From contig NZ_JAHOPB010000002.1 of the NCBI RefSeq assembly GCF_019039055.1, positions 806,001 through 870,000 on the forward strand: a stretch of 64,000 bases of DNA. The letters run 5' to 3'. Position 1 is the first letter of the stretch. Each line of letters opens with the position of its first letter. The stretch is from Reyranella humidisoli. Lineage in GTDB: Bacteria; Pseudomonadota; Alphaproteobacteria; Reyranellales; Reyranellaceae. Below are positions 54,491 to 63,937 of the stretch, one piece after another. A program made the translations under genes and the position numbers. The notes under the pieces are model-generated. The model had not been told where the DNA came from. It did no database searches and worked only from the letters and a program-made list of their open reading frames with translations.

Positions 54491-55495
54491 TCAGCGCGGT
54501 CGGGGAGCGTCGGCGGCGTTGGCCCACTCGCGAAATTCGGGCACGGGCGACGCTACCGGCTTGCCGGCGAAATGGTTGTCGAGGTTGCGGCAGACGAGGT
54601 CGGTCATGCGCCGCTGGGCGTGCTCCGTTCCGCCACCGAAATGCGGGGTCATCACCAGCTTGTCGAGTTCCAGCAGCTCAGTGCCGGTGTAGGGCTCCTG
54701 GTCGAACACGTCGAGCGCCGCACCCTCGATGATGTCGTTGCGCAGCGCATGGGCGATTGCCTTTTCGTCGACCGCCCAGCCGCGCGAGATGTTGACCACG
54801 TGGCCTCGCGGACCCAGCGCCTTGAGCACGTCGGCATTGATGATGTGCCGGTTGGAGGCATCGGAGCGCAGGCAGACGATCAGGTAATCGCACCAGGTGG
54901 CGAGTGCCATCACGTCGGGAAAGTACGGGAAGTCGACGTCGCTGCGCTTGCTGCGGTTGCAGTAGCCGATCTCGACATCGAACCCCTTCAGGCGCCTGGC
55001 GACCTCCAGGCCGATCGCGCCGAGGCCCAGGATGCCGACCCTGCCGCCCGTCAGGCCGGCGATCGGGCCGAAGCGATTGGGAATGCGCTGCTTCCACTCG
55101 CCGCGGCGGATCATCTTGTCGGCGCGTACCAGACGGCGCGTCGAGGCGAGCAGGATGCCGACCGCCAGTTCGGCGACGTCGGGCGCATTGGCGTCTGCGC
55201 CGTGCGTGACCATGATCCCGCGCCGGCGGGCGGCGTCGAGGTCGACCCGCTCGTAGCCCGTGCCGTAGCAGCAGAACAGGGAGAGCCTCGGCAGGGCGGC
55301 CATCATGGCATCGGAAATGCCGACGCTCCCGGTGCTGACGATTGCCTGCACTGTGCCGGCCGTACCGGGCGGGATGTCGGCCGCGGTGGGCGTGGGACTG
55401 TCCATATGCCCGACGATCCTGCACCGCTCCCCAAAAGAAGCGAGCGTCGCCTTGGTGAAATGGAAGCCGGTCAGGATGTGCGGTCGGTCAGGCAT
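54491..55495 (-). CDS. D-isomer-specific 2-hydroxyacid dehydrogenase
   Basis: This 334-residue enzyme has an NAD(P)-binding motif GILGLGAIGLEVARRL near 155-170. Catalytic elements are the Arg in VCLRSDASN, the Glu in DVFDQEP and the His in TPHFGGGTEHA. The N-terminal catalytic half includes YGTGYERVDLDAARRRGI. It probably reduces a 2-keto acid such as glyoxylate or hydroxypyruvate; the exact substrate is not evident. It is divergent from the transhydrogenase operon. Confidence 0.9.
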   Translation of the reverse strand: MPDRPHILTGFHFTKATLASFGERCRIVGHMDSPTPTAADIPPGTAGTVQAIVSTGSVGISDAMMAALPRLSLFCCYGTGYERVDLDAARRRGIMVTHGADANAPDVAELAVGILLASTRRLVRADKMIRRGEWKQRIPNRFGPIAGLTGGRVGILGLGAIGLEVARRLKGFDVEIGYCNRSKRSDVDFPYFPDVMALATWCDYLIVCLRSDASNRHIINADVLKALGPRGHVVNISRGWAVDEKAIAHALRNDIIEGAALDVFDQEPYTGTELLELDKLVMTPHFGGGTEHAQRRMTDLVCRNLDNHFAGKPVASPVPEFREWANAADAPRPR

Positions 55496-55638
55496 GGTCG
55501 AGCCGTAGCATGTGGCGTGGGAGTGCGTAAGCGGGAGGCTTCCACGCGGCGAAAAACCGGCTTGGCAAAGAACGGAACGCTGTGCAAGGTGCGGCGCACG
55601 AAGCGTCCCGCCGCGTTCAAACGGATCTGAAGCGCTCC

Positions 55639-56787
55639 ATGAAAATCGCCATTGTCAAAGAACGCAGGCCCCATGAAACCCGTGTGGCCGCCACTCCCGA
55701 GACCGTCAAGAAGCTGAAGGCGCTGGGCGCGGAGATCACGATAGAGACCGGGGCGGGGGTGGCTGCCGCCTATACCGACCAGGCCTATGGCGAGGCCGGC
55801 GCGACGATCGTTCCGGACGCGGCCTCCGCCATCGCAGCGGGCGACATCGTCTTCAAGATCCAGCGTCCGATGTCGGCCGAGGAAGGGCTCGACGAGCTCG
55901 GCCTGCTGCGGCAGGGCCAGACCCTGATGGCGCCGCTGGGCGCCCTCACCAACAGGGAGCTGGTGCAGGCGCTGGCCTCGCGCGGCGTGACCTCTTTCGC
56001 ACTCGAACTGATCCCGCGCATCACGCGTGCCCAGTCGATGGACATCCTCTCCTCGCAGGCCAATCTCGCCGGCTACAAGGCAGTTCTTCTGGCGGCGAAC
56101 AACTACGGCCGGATCTTCCCGCAGATGATGACGCCCGGCGGCACCCTGGCACCGTCGCGCAGCTTCATCATGGGCGTGGGCGTCGCCGGCCTGCAGGCCA
56201 TCGCCACGGCGCGGCGCCTCGGCTCGATCGTGACCGCGACCGATGTGCGGCCGGCCACCAAGGAGCAGGTCCAGTCGCTCGGCGCCAAGTTCGTGGCGGT
56301 CGAGGACGAGGAGTTCAAGGCGGCCGAAACGGCGGGCGGCTACGCCAAGCAGATGAGCCCCGAGTACCAGGCCAAGCAGGCCGCGCTGGTGGCTGACCAC
56401 ATCAAGCTGCAGGACATCGTGATCACGACCGCGCTGATCCCCGGTCGCAAGGCGCCGGTGCTGGTGAGCGAGGAGATGGTGAAGACCATGAAGCCGGGTT
56501 CGGTGATCGTCGACATGGCGGTCGAGCAGGGCGGCAACTGTCCGCTGTCGGAGTTCGGCAGGGTGGTCGAGAAGCATGGCGTGAAGATCGTCGGTCCGGC
56601 CAACCTGGCCGGCGAACTGGCGACCGACGCCTCGGCACTGTTCTCGCGCAACCTGCTCAATTTCATCACGCCCATGGTCGACAAGGAGACCAAGGCGCTC
56701 ACGATCAACCTCGAGGACGAGGTCGTGAAGGGCACGCTGGTCACCCGCGACGGGCAGATCGTGCACCCCTCGCTGACCCAGGCTTAG
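55639..56787 (+). CDS. pntAA: NAD(P) transhydrogenase subunit alpha, part 1
   Basis: This 382-residue soluble NAD(H)-binding subunit (domain I) of proton-translocating transhydrogenase opens with [23 protein letters not shown]. The nucleotide loop is in [17 protein letters not shown] near 178-194, and a mobile loop segment [14 protein letters not shown] lies near 272-285. It moves hydride from NADH to NADP+ using the proton gradient. The three-gene form (pntAA, pntAB, pntB) is the usual alphaproteobacterial arrangement, and all three lie in order here. Confidence 0.95.
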   Translation: MKIAIVKERRPHETRVAATPETVKKLKALGAEITIETGAGVAAAYTDQAYGEAGATIVPDAASAIAAGDIVFKIQRPMSAEEGLDELGLLRQGQTLMAPLGALTNRELVQALASRGVTSFALELIPRITRAQSMDILSSQANLAGYKAVLLAANNYGRIFPQMMTPGGTLAPSRSFIMGVGVAGLQAIATARRLGSIVTATDVRPATKEQVQSLGAKFVAVEDEEFKAAETAGGYAKQMSPEYQAKQAALVADHIKLQDIVITTALIPGRKAPVLVSEEMVKTMKPGSVIVDMAVEQGGNCPLSEFGRVVEKHGVKIVGPANLAGELATDASALFSRNLLNFITPMVDKETKALTINLEDEVVKGTLVTRDGQIVHPSLTQA

Positions 56788-56797
56788 GAGCAGCCCC

Positions 56798-57220
56798 ATG
56801 GACGACAAGATCGCAGGCGAGGCCTCCCGGCTCGCAACCCACGCGCAGGACGTCGCCGCCCAGCTCAAGCTCCTGGCGCAGCAGATCACCGATGCGGCCG
56901 CCGCGAGCCCGGTCGCCGTGCCCGACGGGCATATGCCATTCGTGGCGCTGCTCACCATCTTCGCCCTGTCCTGCTTCGTGGGCTACTACGTGGTCTGGCG
57001 GGTGACGCCGGCCCTTCATTCGCCGCTGATGGCGGTCACCAACGCCGTCTCCTCCGTGATCATCGTCGGCGCGCTGCTCGCGGCGGGCCTCAAGGGCCTG
57101 GGCGCTGCACAGCTGTTCGGCTTCATCGCGGTGGCGCTGGCCGCCGTGAACATCTTCGGCGGGTTCATCGTCACGCACCGGATGCTGTCGATGTTCAAGA
57201 AAAAGCCGGTCAAGAAGTAG
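56798..57220 (+). CDS. pntAB: NAD(P) transhydrogenase subunit alpha, part 2
   Basis: This 140-residue membrane subunit has about three to four hydrophobic helices (about 46-66, 77-97 and 105-125) and a basic C-terminus ending KKKPVKK. It contributes part of the proton channel domain II. It lies 10 bases behind pntAA and 15 bases ahead of pntB. Confidence 0.93.
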   Translation: MDDKIAGEASRLATHAQDVAAQLKLLAQQITDAAAASPVAVPDGHMPFVALLTIFALSCFVGYYVVWRVTPALHSPLMAVTNAVSSVIIVGALLAAGLKGLGAAQLFGFIAVALAAVNIFGGFIVTHRMLSMFKKKPVKK

Positions 57221-57235
57221 GCGGGAGCAGCAGGG

Positions 57236-58645
57236 ATGTTCACCCAGGAACTGGCCGCCTACGGCTATCTGATCGCCGCCATCTGCTTCATCATGGCACT
57301 GCGCGGACTGTCTTCGCCGACGACCTCGCGCGGCGGCAACCTCTACGGCATCGTCGGCATGGTGATCGCCATCGGCGTCACCGTCCTCTCGCCCGGCGTC
57401 GTCTCGCCCTGGCTGATCCTCGCGGGCCTGGTGATTGGCGGTGCGATCGGCACCTTCGTGGCGCTGCGTATCCAGATGACCGCGCTGCCGCAGCTCGTGG
57501 CGGCCTTCCATTCGCTGGTCGGCCTTGCCGCGGTATTTGTGGCTGCGGCGGCCTTCATTTCACCGGAAGCCTTCGGGCTCGGCGTCCCCGGCAAGATCAA
57601 GGTGCAGAGCCTGATCGAAATGGGCCTGGGCACGGTGATCGGCGCCATCACCTTCACTGGCTCGGTCGTGGCCTTCGCCAAGCTGCAGGGCCTTGTGACG
57701 GGCTCGCCGCTGGTCTTCAAGGGCCAGCATCCGCTGAACGCGCTGCTCGGCATCGCACTGGTCGTCCTGCTGGTCTGGTTCGCGATGCGCGGCCATACGT
57801 CGACCTTCGTCCTGCTGGTCGTGCTGTCGCTGGCGCTTGGCTTCCTGCTGATCCTGCCGATCGGCGGCGCCGACATGCCCGTCGTCGTGTCGATGCTCAA
57901 TTCCTATTCGGGATGGGCGGCGGCCGGCATCGGCTTCACCCTGGGGAACACCGCGCTGATCGTGACCGGCGCGCTGGTGGGCTCCTCGGGCGCGATCCTG
58001 AGCTACATCATGTGCAAGGGCATGAACCGCTCGATCTTCAACGTGATCCTGGGCGGTTTCGGTACCGACAGCGCGGCGGCCGGCGGCCCGGCCGTCAAGA
58101 ACGACAAGCCGGTCAAGGCCGGCTCGGCCGAGGATGCGGCCTTCCTGATGAAGAACGCGCAGTCCGTCATCATCGTGCCGGGCTACGGCATGGCCGTCGC
58201 CCAAGCCCAGCATGCGCTGCGCGAGATGTCCGACCTCCTGAAGAAGGAGGGCGTGCAGGTCCGCTACGCCATCCATCCGGTGGCCGGCCGCATGCCCGGC
58301 CACATGAACGTGCTGCTGGCCGAGGCCAACGTGCCCTACGACGAGGTCTTCGAACTCGACGACATCAACCGCGACTTCGCCTCGACCGACGTCGCCTTCG
58401 TGATCGGCGCCAACGACGTCACCAACCCGGCCGCCAAGACCGATCCGAAGAGCGCGATCTACGGCATGCCGATCCTCGACGTCGAGAAGGCGCAGACCGT
58501 GCTGTTCGTGAAGCGCGGCATGGCCTCGGGTTATGCCGGCGTCGACAACGAACTGTTCTTCCGGGACAACACGATGATGCTCTTCGCCGACGCCAAGGTG
58601 ATGTGCGAGAACATTGTAAAGTCGCTTGAGGGTTCCTCGCATTAA
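57236..58645 (+). CDS. pntB: NAD(P) transhydrogenase subunit beta
   Basis: This 469-residue membrane subunit has about eight to nine helices in the first 260 residues. A C-terminal NADP(H)-binding domain III follows, with VIIVPGYGMAVAQAQHALREM near 310-330 and VFELDDINRDFASTDVAFVIGANDV later. It completes the proton-translocating transhydrogenase with the two preceding genes. Its last 20 bases overlap the putative TTG start of the MORN-repeat protein gene. Confidence 0.95.
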   Translation: MFTQELAAYGYLIAAICFIMALRGLSSPTTSRGGNLYGIVGMVIAIGVTVLSPGVVSPWLILAGLVIGGAIGTFVALRIQMTALPQLVAAFHSLVGLAAVFVAAAAFISPEAFGLGVPGKIKVQSLIEMGLGTVIGAITFTGSVVAFAKLQGLVTGSPLVFKGQHPLNALLGIALVVLLVWFAMRGHTSTFVLLVVLSLALGFLLILPIGGADMPVVVSMLNSYSGWAAAGIGFTLGNTALIVTGALVGSSGAILSYIMCKGMNRSIFNVILGGFGTDSAAAGGPAVKNDKPVKAGSAEDAAFLMKNAQSVIIVPGYGMAVAQAQHALREMSDLLKKEGVQVRYAIHPVAGRMPGHMNVLLAEANVPYDEVFELDDINRDFASTDVAFVIGANDVTNPAAKTDPKSAIYGMPILDVEKAQTVLFVKRGMASGYAGVDNELFFRDNTMMLFADAKVMCENIVKSLEGSSH

Positions 58646-60008
58646 CGAACCGGCGCAAGCCGAGGCACCGCAGGGGGAAGAGGCCAGGTCTTCCCCGTCT
58701 GAGACAATCACCATCCGTCAGAGGATGCCGCTCGGCTCGCGCTTGGTGGGTGGAGCGATCGCCATCGCATTGGCTACCGGGTTCTCGGGAATCGGCTGGT
58801 GGCTGTGGCGTTCGTTCGTCCCGACGCACCCGGTGGCGGCCTATGTATACGGCATCATTGTCGTCGCGATTGGCACGTCGGGTCTTTATCTCGCCGTCAG
58901 GAACCTGATCCGGCCGGTGCCTTTCGCGATCCGGATATCCGACAAGGGGATCACGGCCTACCGGGGCCGCTGTCCCGATCTCATCCTGTGGTCCGATATC
59001 AAAGGGGCTCATGCCGCGCTCGAGGGCGGTCAACGGGTAAGCGTGCCGATAATTGCCCTGGAACTGGTCGATCCTCGATCCTTTTACGCACGGCTGAATG
59101 ACGGCAAACCGGCATGGCTGGGGCCGGATACCGGACTGCGTCCCAAATACTATCCGCTGGCGTCCACCGGCCTCGACATGGAGCCGGAGCAGTTGCTGCG
59201 GGCTGTCAACGATTCGATCCGCCGGTGGGGGACCGCCAATCCCGATCCATCGCCCGAAACGAACTACATTCCCATGTTCACTCTTTTGCCGGGGCGGGCA
59301 CCGTTCGCGATAGGCTTGGTTTTGCTCGTTACTCTCTTTACGGCACCTTTCGCTCTCCTAAGTCCGCCGAGTTGGATGGCAGCGGCGGAGAATTGCGAAG
59401 TGCGCAATCGGTACGGTGGCAAGCAATGGAGGCGCGCGAAAACGACGAGCGCCACCTGGAGTGGACCGTGTGTCGAGGGGCGCGCACAGGGCCAAGGCAT
59501 CCTCGAATGGTTTCGCGACGGCAGGCTGACGATACGGTATTCGGGGCAAATGGAAGGAGGCCGGATCACGGGGCGCGGGGAATTGACCGAATACGGAATC
59601 CGGTATGAGGGCACGTGGAAGGACGGCGAACTGCGCGAGGGAGTGGGGACGTATCCTGGCGGTCACCGATACAGCGGCAAATGGGACAGGGGAGATTGGA
59701 CAAGAGGCGTGCTGACGGTCCCAGGTGGCTATCGCTTCGAAGAGCGCTGGTATCGAAAGCAGCTCACGGGCAAGAACATCGCCCGGGGACCGCAGGGACA
59801 GTACGAAGGCAACTGGACCGACGGTGTTCCTGAAGGCGCGGGCGTTTTCGTGACCAGTGATGGTCGGCGCTTCGAGGGGAAGTGGCGCAAAGGTAAGCCC
59901 GTCGATCTGGAAGTGGCTCGTCTCCAGGATCAGGAGAGATGGGATTGCTTGTGGGATATCATCTCAAGACGATTCGATGTCGGGCGGCTTCAATGCCGAA
60001 ACCAGTGA
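58626..60008 (+). CDS. membrane protein with MORN repeats
   Basis: This protein of up to 460 residues starts at TTG 58626 inside the end of pntB, or at ATG 58725 if shorter. Three hydrophobic segments are visible (near 44-64, 72-90 and 222-245). Between them is a cytosolic part with FAIRISDKGITAYRG and LILWSDIKGAHAAL, like the PH-type domain of small membrane proteins. The C-terminal 150 residues hold several MORN-type units: IRYEGTWKDGEL, HRYSGKWDRGDW and QYEGNWTDGVPEGAGVF. Two Cys lie near the end (WDCLWD and RLQCRNQ). Role unknown. Confidence 0.75.
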   Translation: MRVPRINEPAQAEAPQGEEARSSPSETITIRQRMPLGSRLVGGAIAIALATGFSGIGWWLWRSFVPTHPVAAYVYGIIVVAIGTSGLYLAVRNLIRPVPFAIRISDKGITAYRGRCPDLILWSDIKGAHAALEGGQRVSVPIIALELVDPRSFYARLNDGKPAWLGPDTGLRPKYYPLASTGLDMEPEQLLRAVNDSIRRWGTANPDPSPETNYIPMFTLLPGRAPFAIGLVLLVTLFTAPFALLSPPSWMAAAENCEVRNRYGGKQWRRAKTTSATWSGPCVEGRAQGQGILEWFRDGRLTIRYSGQMEGGRITGRGELTEYGIRYEGTWKDGELREGVGTYPGGHRYSGKWDRGDWTRGVLTVPGGYRFEERWYRKQLTGKNIARGPQGQYEGNWTDGVPEGAGVFVTSDGRRFEGKWRKGKPVDLEVARLQDQERWDCLWDIISRRFDVGRLQCRNQ

Positions 60009-60628
60009 TGCTCACAGGCCCAACCTATCGCGCTGTCATCTTCGACATCGGAGGCGCGGTCGATCTCGAATTCGCGTGGGAGATGGCGCTCGACGGCGCC
60101 ATCGCAGCGGCCTGCGGGCTGGAAGGCATCCGGGTCGATCCCGCGATGGTCGAGGAAGCCTCGGAGCAAGCGGTCGCTGCTTTTGCGCCAGACGTGGCGC
60201 GCCACATGATCGAGACATTGTGCGGCGGAGAGCCCACCACGGTGGTGCGCGTGGTGCGGCGCGTCGAGGCGATGACCGGCCAACTCGATGCCTTTCAGAT
60301 CCGGCCCGAGATCGAGGACCTGCTGAAGCGCCTCAAGGCGCGCGGTCTGGTGCTCGGCGCGGTCGAACCACGCTGGGAGCGGCTCGAACGGGCAGGGATC
60401 GCCCTTCTGTTCACGCGCGATCACGTCGTGCCGCCGGCCGAGTGCATCCTGGTCGGCGACCGGATCGACGCAGACATCGCACCGGCCAAGGCCGCCGGTA
60501 TGGCCACTATCCAGTTCCGCTCCGGCCGCTGGCGCCGACAGCGCCCGCGATCGGAGGCCGAGACGCCGGATGCCGTCGTGACGGACGTGGCGGAGCTGGA
60601 GGCAGCAATCGCCGCGCTCGTGACTTGA
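60008..60628 (+). CDS. HAD-superfamily hydrolase-like protein
   Basis: This protein of 206 residues starts at ATG 60008, which overlaps the stop of the preceding gene (TGATG). An in-frame ATG at 59993 is also possible. HAD motif I is seen as VIFDIGGAVD (the Asp-x-Gly form, with the second Asp replaced), and motif IV as ILVGDRIDADIAPAKAAGM. The Ser/Thr of motif II is not obvious (GAVEPRWERL). It may be a weak phosphatase or a non-catalytic member; the substrate is unknown. Confidence 0.75.
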   Translation: MLTGPTYRAVIFDIGGAVDLEFAWEMALDGAIAAACGLEGIRVDPAMVEEASEQAVAAFAPDVARHMIETLCGGEPTTVVRVVRRVEAMTGQLDAFQIRPEIEDLLKRLKARGLVLGAVEPRWERLERAGIALLFTRDHVVPPAECILVGDRIDADIAPAKAAGMATIQFRSGRWRRQRPRSEAETPDAVVTDVAELEAAIAALVT

Positions 60629-60889
60629 GTTAAGCGCCAGCGCGTCCTTAAGTCGCCGCAGTCGACTACGGAGGAATGACATGTCTTCTAAAAGCCAGCC
60701 AAACTGCGGGAAGCCTCGCACGTGCACTTCGGTGGCTGAGTTGCGACAAGCGGTGGGGGGAGGCGCTTGTGGATCCGACGCCAAGCGTTCCGCCCCGAGA
60801 AGTCTTTCGCCGACTACGTGATCGTCATGCGGCGGCATTCGCTGCTGGTGCATCGAAACCGGAATGATCTCGCGATAGGGCCGCTCATA
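60629..60889. other. region without a convincing gene, possible decayed reading frames
   Basis: A good ribosome site (GGAGG) precedes an ATG at 60681, but the frame (MSSKSQPNCGKP...) ends after 46 codons. A second frame just behind shows protein-like sequence (SFADYVIVMRRHSLLVHRNRND, about 60805-60870). The two would join only through a frameshift, so a decayed gene is possible. No family is recognised. Confidence 0.3.
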
Positions 60890-60962
60890 GGAGCGCGCCA
60901 CTCCTGTGGCGCTCAAGCTCGTGAGTAGCCACGGCATGAGCGCAACTGGATTTGCACGCTCC
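60890..60962. repeat. diverged inverted repeat, family B, copy 2
   Basis: The left arm at 60890-60912 (GGAGCGCGCCACTCC...) differs from the serC-serA copy at one of 23 positions. The right arm at 60940-60962 differs from its counterpart at four of 23. The spacer is longer (27 bases). The shared 23-base arms at two unlinked gaps mark a dispersed element. Confidence 0.75.
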
Positions 60963-60984
60963 ATTGGTTCTTCCGTTGCCAGCC

Positions 60985-61015
60985 AAACAAAAACCCCCGG
61001 GGATGCCGGGGGTTG
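60985..61015 (-). terminator. rho-independent terminator of rpsU
   Basis: On the reverse strand CCCCCGG-CATCC-CCGGGGG (61012-60994) is followed by TTTTTGTTTG, a textbook terminator, 28 bases beyond the rpsU stop codon. Confidence 0.9.
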
Positions 61016-61039
61016 TCGTCTCGCGCGGAGAAGGGAGGA

Positions 61040-61243
61040 CTAGTAGCCCTCGCGCTCCATGCGCTTGCGCATCAGCTTGCGGGTGCGGCGGATGGCCTCG
61101 GCGCGCTCACGGGCGCGGCGCTCGGAGGGCTTCTCGTAATTGCGGCGAAGCTTCATCTCGCGGAAGATGCCCTCGCGCTGCATCTTCTTCTTCAGGACGC
61201 GCAGCGCCTGATCGACGTTGTTTTCACGAACGAGAACCTGCAC
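61040..61243 (-). CDS. rpsU: 30S ribosomal protein S21
   Basis: This 67-residue very basic protein begins [20 protein letters not shown], the S21 signature, and ends in a run of Arg/Lys-rich helix ([16 protein letters not shown]). The length is normal for alphaproteobacteria. S21 sits on the 30S platform near the anti-Shine-Dalgarno end of 16S rRNA. The gene is followed by a clear terminator and is divergent from the COQ9-family gene. Confidence 0.96.
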   Translation of the reverse strand: MQVLVRENNVDQALRVLKKKMQREGIFREMKLRRNYEKPSERRARERAEAIRRTRKLMRKRMEREGY

Positions 61244-61367
61244 TTCGATCGCTTCCTTCCAATGCGGCTTGGCCCACGAATGTTCGGGCCCGGAATTCCA
61301 GAGGCGGCGTAGGTATCACAGGGCGATACCCTTGGGAACCCCCCGATTGGGGCCTATATTCCACGGC

Positions 61368-62030
61368 ATGGACGAGCAGAAAACCCCCGATTTCGCGGAA
61401 AATGATCCGGATTCCACCCTGAGGGACCGGCTGGCCGACGCCGTCGCCTCGGAGGCGAGCTTCGAAGGCTGGACGCGGGCGGCTCTGGCCAGCGCTGCCC
61501 GGGGCCTCGATCTGCCCGCTGGCGAGGGTGAGCGGCTCTTTCCCGGCGGTCCCCTCGATGTCCTGACCTTTCTCAGCAGGCGGTCCGACCTGCGCATGGT
61601 CGAGGACATGGAGAAGGAGGGCGTCGTTGCCCTGAAGATCCGCGATCGCATCAAGGGCGCCGTCCGTATCCGGCTGGAGCGTCATTCCGGCCAGCGCGAA
61701 TCGGCCCGGCGGGCGCTTTCCCTGTTGTCGCTGCCGTTCAATGCCCCGCTGGCGCTGAAGCTGCTCTACGGGACCGTGGATGCCATGTGGTACGCCGCCG
61801 GCGACACCAGCACCGACTTCAATTTCTACACCAAGCGGGCGACCCTGGCGGGTGTCTATTCCTCGACCCTGCTCTACTGGCTGAACGATCGCTCGCCGGG
61901 CGCTGAGGCCACCTGGGCCTTCCTCGACCGCCGAATCGACGACGTGATGCGGATCGAGAAGCTGAAGGGGCAGGTCAGGTCGTGGACGAACCCGAAGCAG
62001 GCGGCAGCAGGCCCGGCAGCACGTAGGTGA
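61368..62030 (+). CDS. COQ9-family ubiquinone biosynthesis protein
   Basis: This 220-residue helical protein has the TetR-like COQ9 fold. Family segments are FEGWTRAALASAARGLDL (about 30-47), MRIRLE-type KIRDRIKGAVRIRLE (about 92-106) and the C-terminal lipid-binding region TDFNFYTKRATLAGVYSSTLLYW (about 148-170). COQ9 binds ubiquinone precursors and presents them to the hydroxylase. Its 3' end overlaps the end of the convergent purK gene by 56 bases. Confidence 0.9.
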   Translation: MDEQKTPDFAENDPDSTLRDRLADAVASEASFEGWTRAALASAARGLDLPAGEGERLFPGGPLDVLTFLSRRSDLRMVEDMEKEGVVALKIRDRIKGAVRIRLERHSGQRESARRALSLLSLPFNAPLALKLLYGTVDAMWYAAGDTSTDFNFYTKRATLAGVYSSTLLYWLNDRSPGAEATWAFLDRRIDDVMRIEKLKGQVRSWTNPKQAAAGPAARR

Positions 62031-63078
62031 CGTGCCCCATCTTGCGGCCGGGGCGGGCTTCCGCCTTGCCGTAGAGGTGCAGCCGGGCCGTCGGTTCGGC
62101 GAGGTAGCGGGGCCAGTCGTTGGCCTCGTCGCCGATCAGGTTCTCCATCCGTGATGGCGCCAGCACGTCGACCGGCCCGAGCGGCAGGCCGCAGATGGCC
62201 CGCACCAGCTGCTCGAACTGGCTGGTGGCGCAGGCGTCCATCGTCCAGTGGCCGGAATTGTGCGGGCGCGGCGCCATCTCGTTGGCCAGCACGCTCCCAT
62301 CCTTCGTCACGAACATTTCCAGCGCCACGAGACCGACGAGATCGAGGCCCTGCGCCAGTTCGATGCCGAAGCGCTCGACGGTGGCCAGCGTGGTCGCCGG
62401 CAGCCCGGATGGCACGGTCGTGGTCCTCAGGATGCCGTCGCGATGGCCGTTGATGCCGATCGGGAAGCAGCGCGTGGCGCCGTCGAGCCCCCGGGCGACG
62501 ATGGCGGAGACCTCGCACTCGAAATCGACCATCGCCTCCAGGATGCACTCCCGCCGGCCGAGCTTCTCCCAGGCGGCGGACAGTCCCGCCTTGTCCGTCA
62601 CGCGCGCCTGGCCCTTGCCGTCATAACCTTCGGTGCAGGTCTTCAGGATACCGGGCAGGGCGGTGGCGGCGGCGATGTCGGCTTCGGAGCGGATGGGCTG
62701 GTAGTCGGCTGTGCCGATCCCAAGCTTGCGCAGGAAGTCCTTTTCGCGGAGCCGATGCTGGGCGAAGTGGATGGGCTTCACGCCCGGCCGGACCGGCTTC
62801 AGCTTCTCGCATTCCAGCACGGCGCCTTCGGGGACGTTCTCGAACTCATAGGTGACGACGTCCACCTGGGCCACGAACCGGGCGAGGGTGCTGACATCGT
62901 CGTAGGCCCCCTGGACATGACCGGCGCAGACCTGCGCGGCGATCGGATCGTCCTCCGGGGCATAGACGATGCAGCGATAGCCCAATCGGGCCGCGGCAAG
63001 CGCCGTCATGCGGCCCAACTGGCCGCCGCCCAGGATACCGATGGTCGATCCCGGCGGTAGAGGAAGCTCGGCCGGCAT
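61975..63078 (-). CDS. purK: 5-(carboxyamino)imidazole ribonucleotide synthase
   Basis: This 367-residue ATP-grasp enzyme forms N5-CAIR from AIR, bicarbonate and ATP in purine synthesis. The nucleotide motif IGILGGGQLGRMTALAA is near 13-29. ATP-grasp features include TCTEGYDGKGQARV near 147-160, FECEVSAIVARGLDG near 183-197 and EMAPRPHNSGHWT near 266-278. ATG 63078 overlaps the purE stop (ATGA), so the two are translated together. Confidence 0.95.
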   Translation of the reverse strand: MPAELPLPPGSTIGILGGGQLGRMTALAAARLGYRCIVYAPEDDPIAAQVCAGHVQGAYDDVSTLARFVAQVDVVTYEFENVPEGAVLECEKLKPVRPGVKPIHFAQHRLREKDFLRKLGIGTADYQPIRSEADIAAATALPGILKTCTEGYDGKGQARVTDKAGLSAAWEKLGRRECILEAMVDFECEVSAIVARGLDGATRCFPIGINGHRDGILRTTTVPSGLPATTLATVERFGIELAQGLDLVGLVALEMFVTKDGSVLANEMAPRPHNSGHWTMDACATSQFEQLVRAICGLPLGPVDVLAPSRMENLIGDEANDWPRYLAEPTARLHLYGKAEARPGRKMGHVTYVLPGLLPPASGSSTT

Positions 63079-63611
63079 CAGCGGTGGGGCGGGGCGTCGT
63101 CGGATGGGATCTTGGCAACGGCCTGCGTCTGACGCGTGCGCCACGCCTCGACGGCGGCCATGATCTTGGCGTCGCCAAGACCGACGATCGAAGCCGCCAG
63201 AAGCGCGGAATTGATCGATCCGGCGCGGCCGATCGCGAGTGTCCCGACCGGGATGCCTGCCGGCATCTGGACTATGGAAAGAAGACTGTCCTGACCCTTG
63301 AGTGCGGCGCTTTCCACCGGCACGCCCAGGACGGGAAGCGGCGTCATGGCGGCGGTCATGCCCGGAAGGTGGGCGGCGCCGCCCGCGCCGGCGATTATCA
63401 CCTTCAGGCCACGGCCCTTGGCGCCGGAGGCATAGTCCATCATGCGCTTCGGCGTCCGGTGTGCGGAAATGATGCGCGCCTCGAACGGGACGCCCAGCGC
63501 CTCCAGTGTCTCGGCGGCGTGACGCATGGTCGACCAGTCGGACTGGCTGCCCATGATGAGGCCGACCAGGGGCTTGGTCGTCCGGCGACGTTTGATGGTT
63601 TTCCGGGCCAT
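63078..63611 (-). CDS. purE: N5-carboxyaminoimidazole ribonucleotide mutase
   Basis: This 177-residue class I PurE rearranges N5-CAIR to CAIR. The signature [17 protein letters not shown] is near 17-33, with the catalytic Ser-Asp of GSxSDW-type sequence, SAHRTPKRM near 49-57 and [12 protein letters not shown] near 73-84. It is fused by overlap to purK, giving the usual purEK pair, and follows a YdcH-family gene on the same strand by seven bases. Confidence 0.96.
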   Translation of the reverse strand: MARKTIKRRRTTKPLVGLIMGSQSDWSTMRHAAETLEALGVPFEARIISAHRTPKRMMDYASGAKGRGLKVIIAGAGGAAHLPGMTAAMTPLPVLGVPVESAALKGQDSLLSIVQMPAGIPVGTLAIGRAGSINSALLAASIVGLGDAKIMAAVEAWRTRQTQAVAKIPSDDAPPHR

Positions 63612-63618
63612 GGACTTC

Positions 63619-63843
63619 TCAGGCGATGATATCGGGAATGAGCCGACTTTCCAGACGCAGGATCTGGTCCTTCAGGCCGAGCTTGCGCTTCTTGAGGCGC
63701 TGGAGCTGGAGCTGGTCGAAAGGCGGCTTTTCGAGCAGGCGATCGACCACCTCGTCGAGGTCGCGATGCTCGCTTTTCAGGGCCTCAAGTTTGGCCTTGA
63801 TGGTCTCTGCGTCCGGCGGATCCGACGACGTCAGGTCATTCAT
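63619..63843 (-). CDS. YdcH-family (DUF465) small helical protein
   Basis: This 74-residue protein has the DUF465 pattern: [40 protein letters not shown] in short segments, with the conserved LKKRKLxLKDxI ending. It is a small helical hairpin of unknown function, common before purE in alphaproteobacteria. It lies upstream of purE with seven bases between, so the three genes form one operon. Confidence 0.9.
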   Translation of the reverse strand: MNDLTSSDPPDAETIKAKLEALKSEHRDLDEVVDRLLEKPPFDQLQLQRLKKRKLGLKDQILRLESRLIPDIIA

Positions 63844-63937
63844 GCGGGGCGCACTCGTCCAGACAGGCTAGCCACGTCGCTCCCGGCCGTGTACCCCGTA
63901 GCCCGCCCAAAGGGAAGCACCCAAAGGCCAAGCAATC

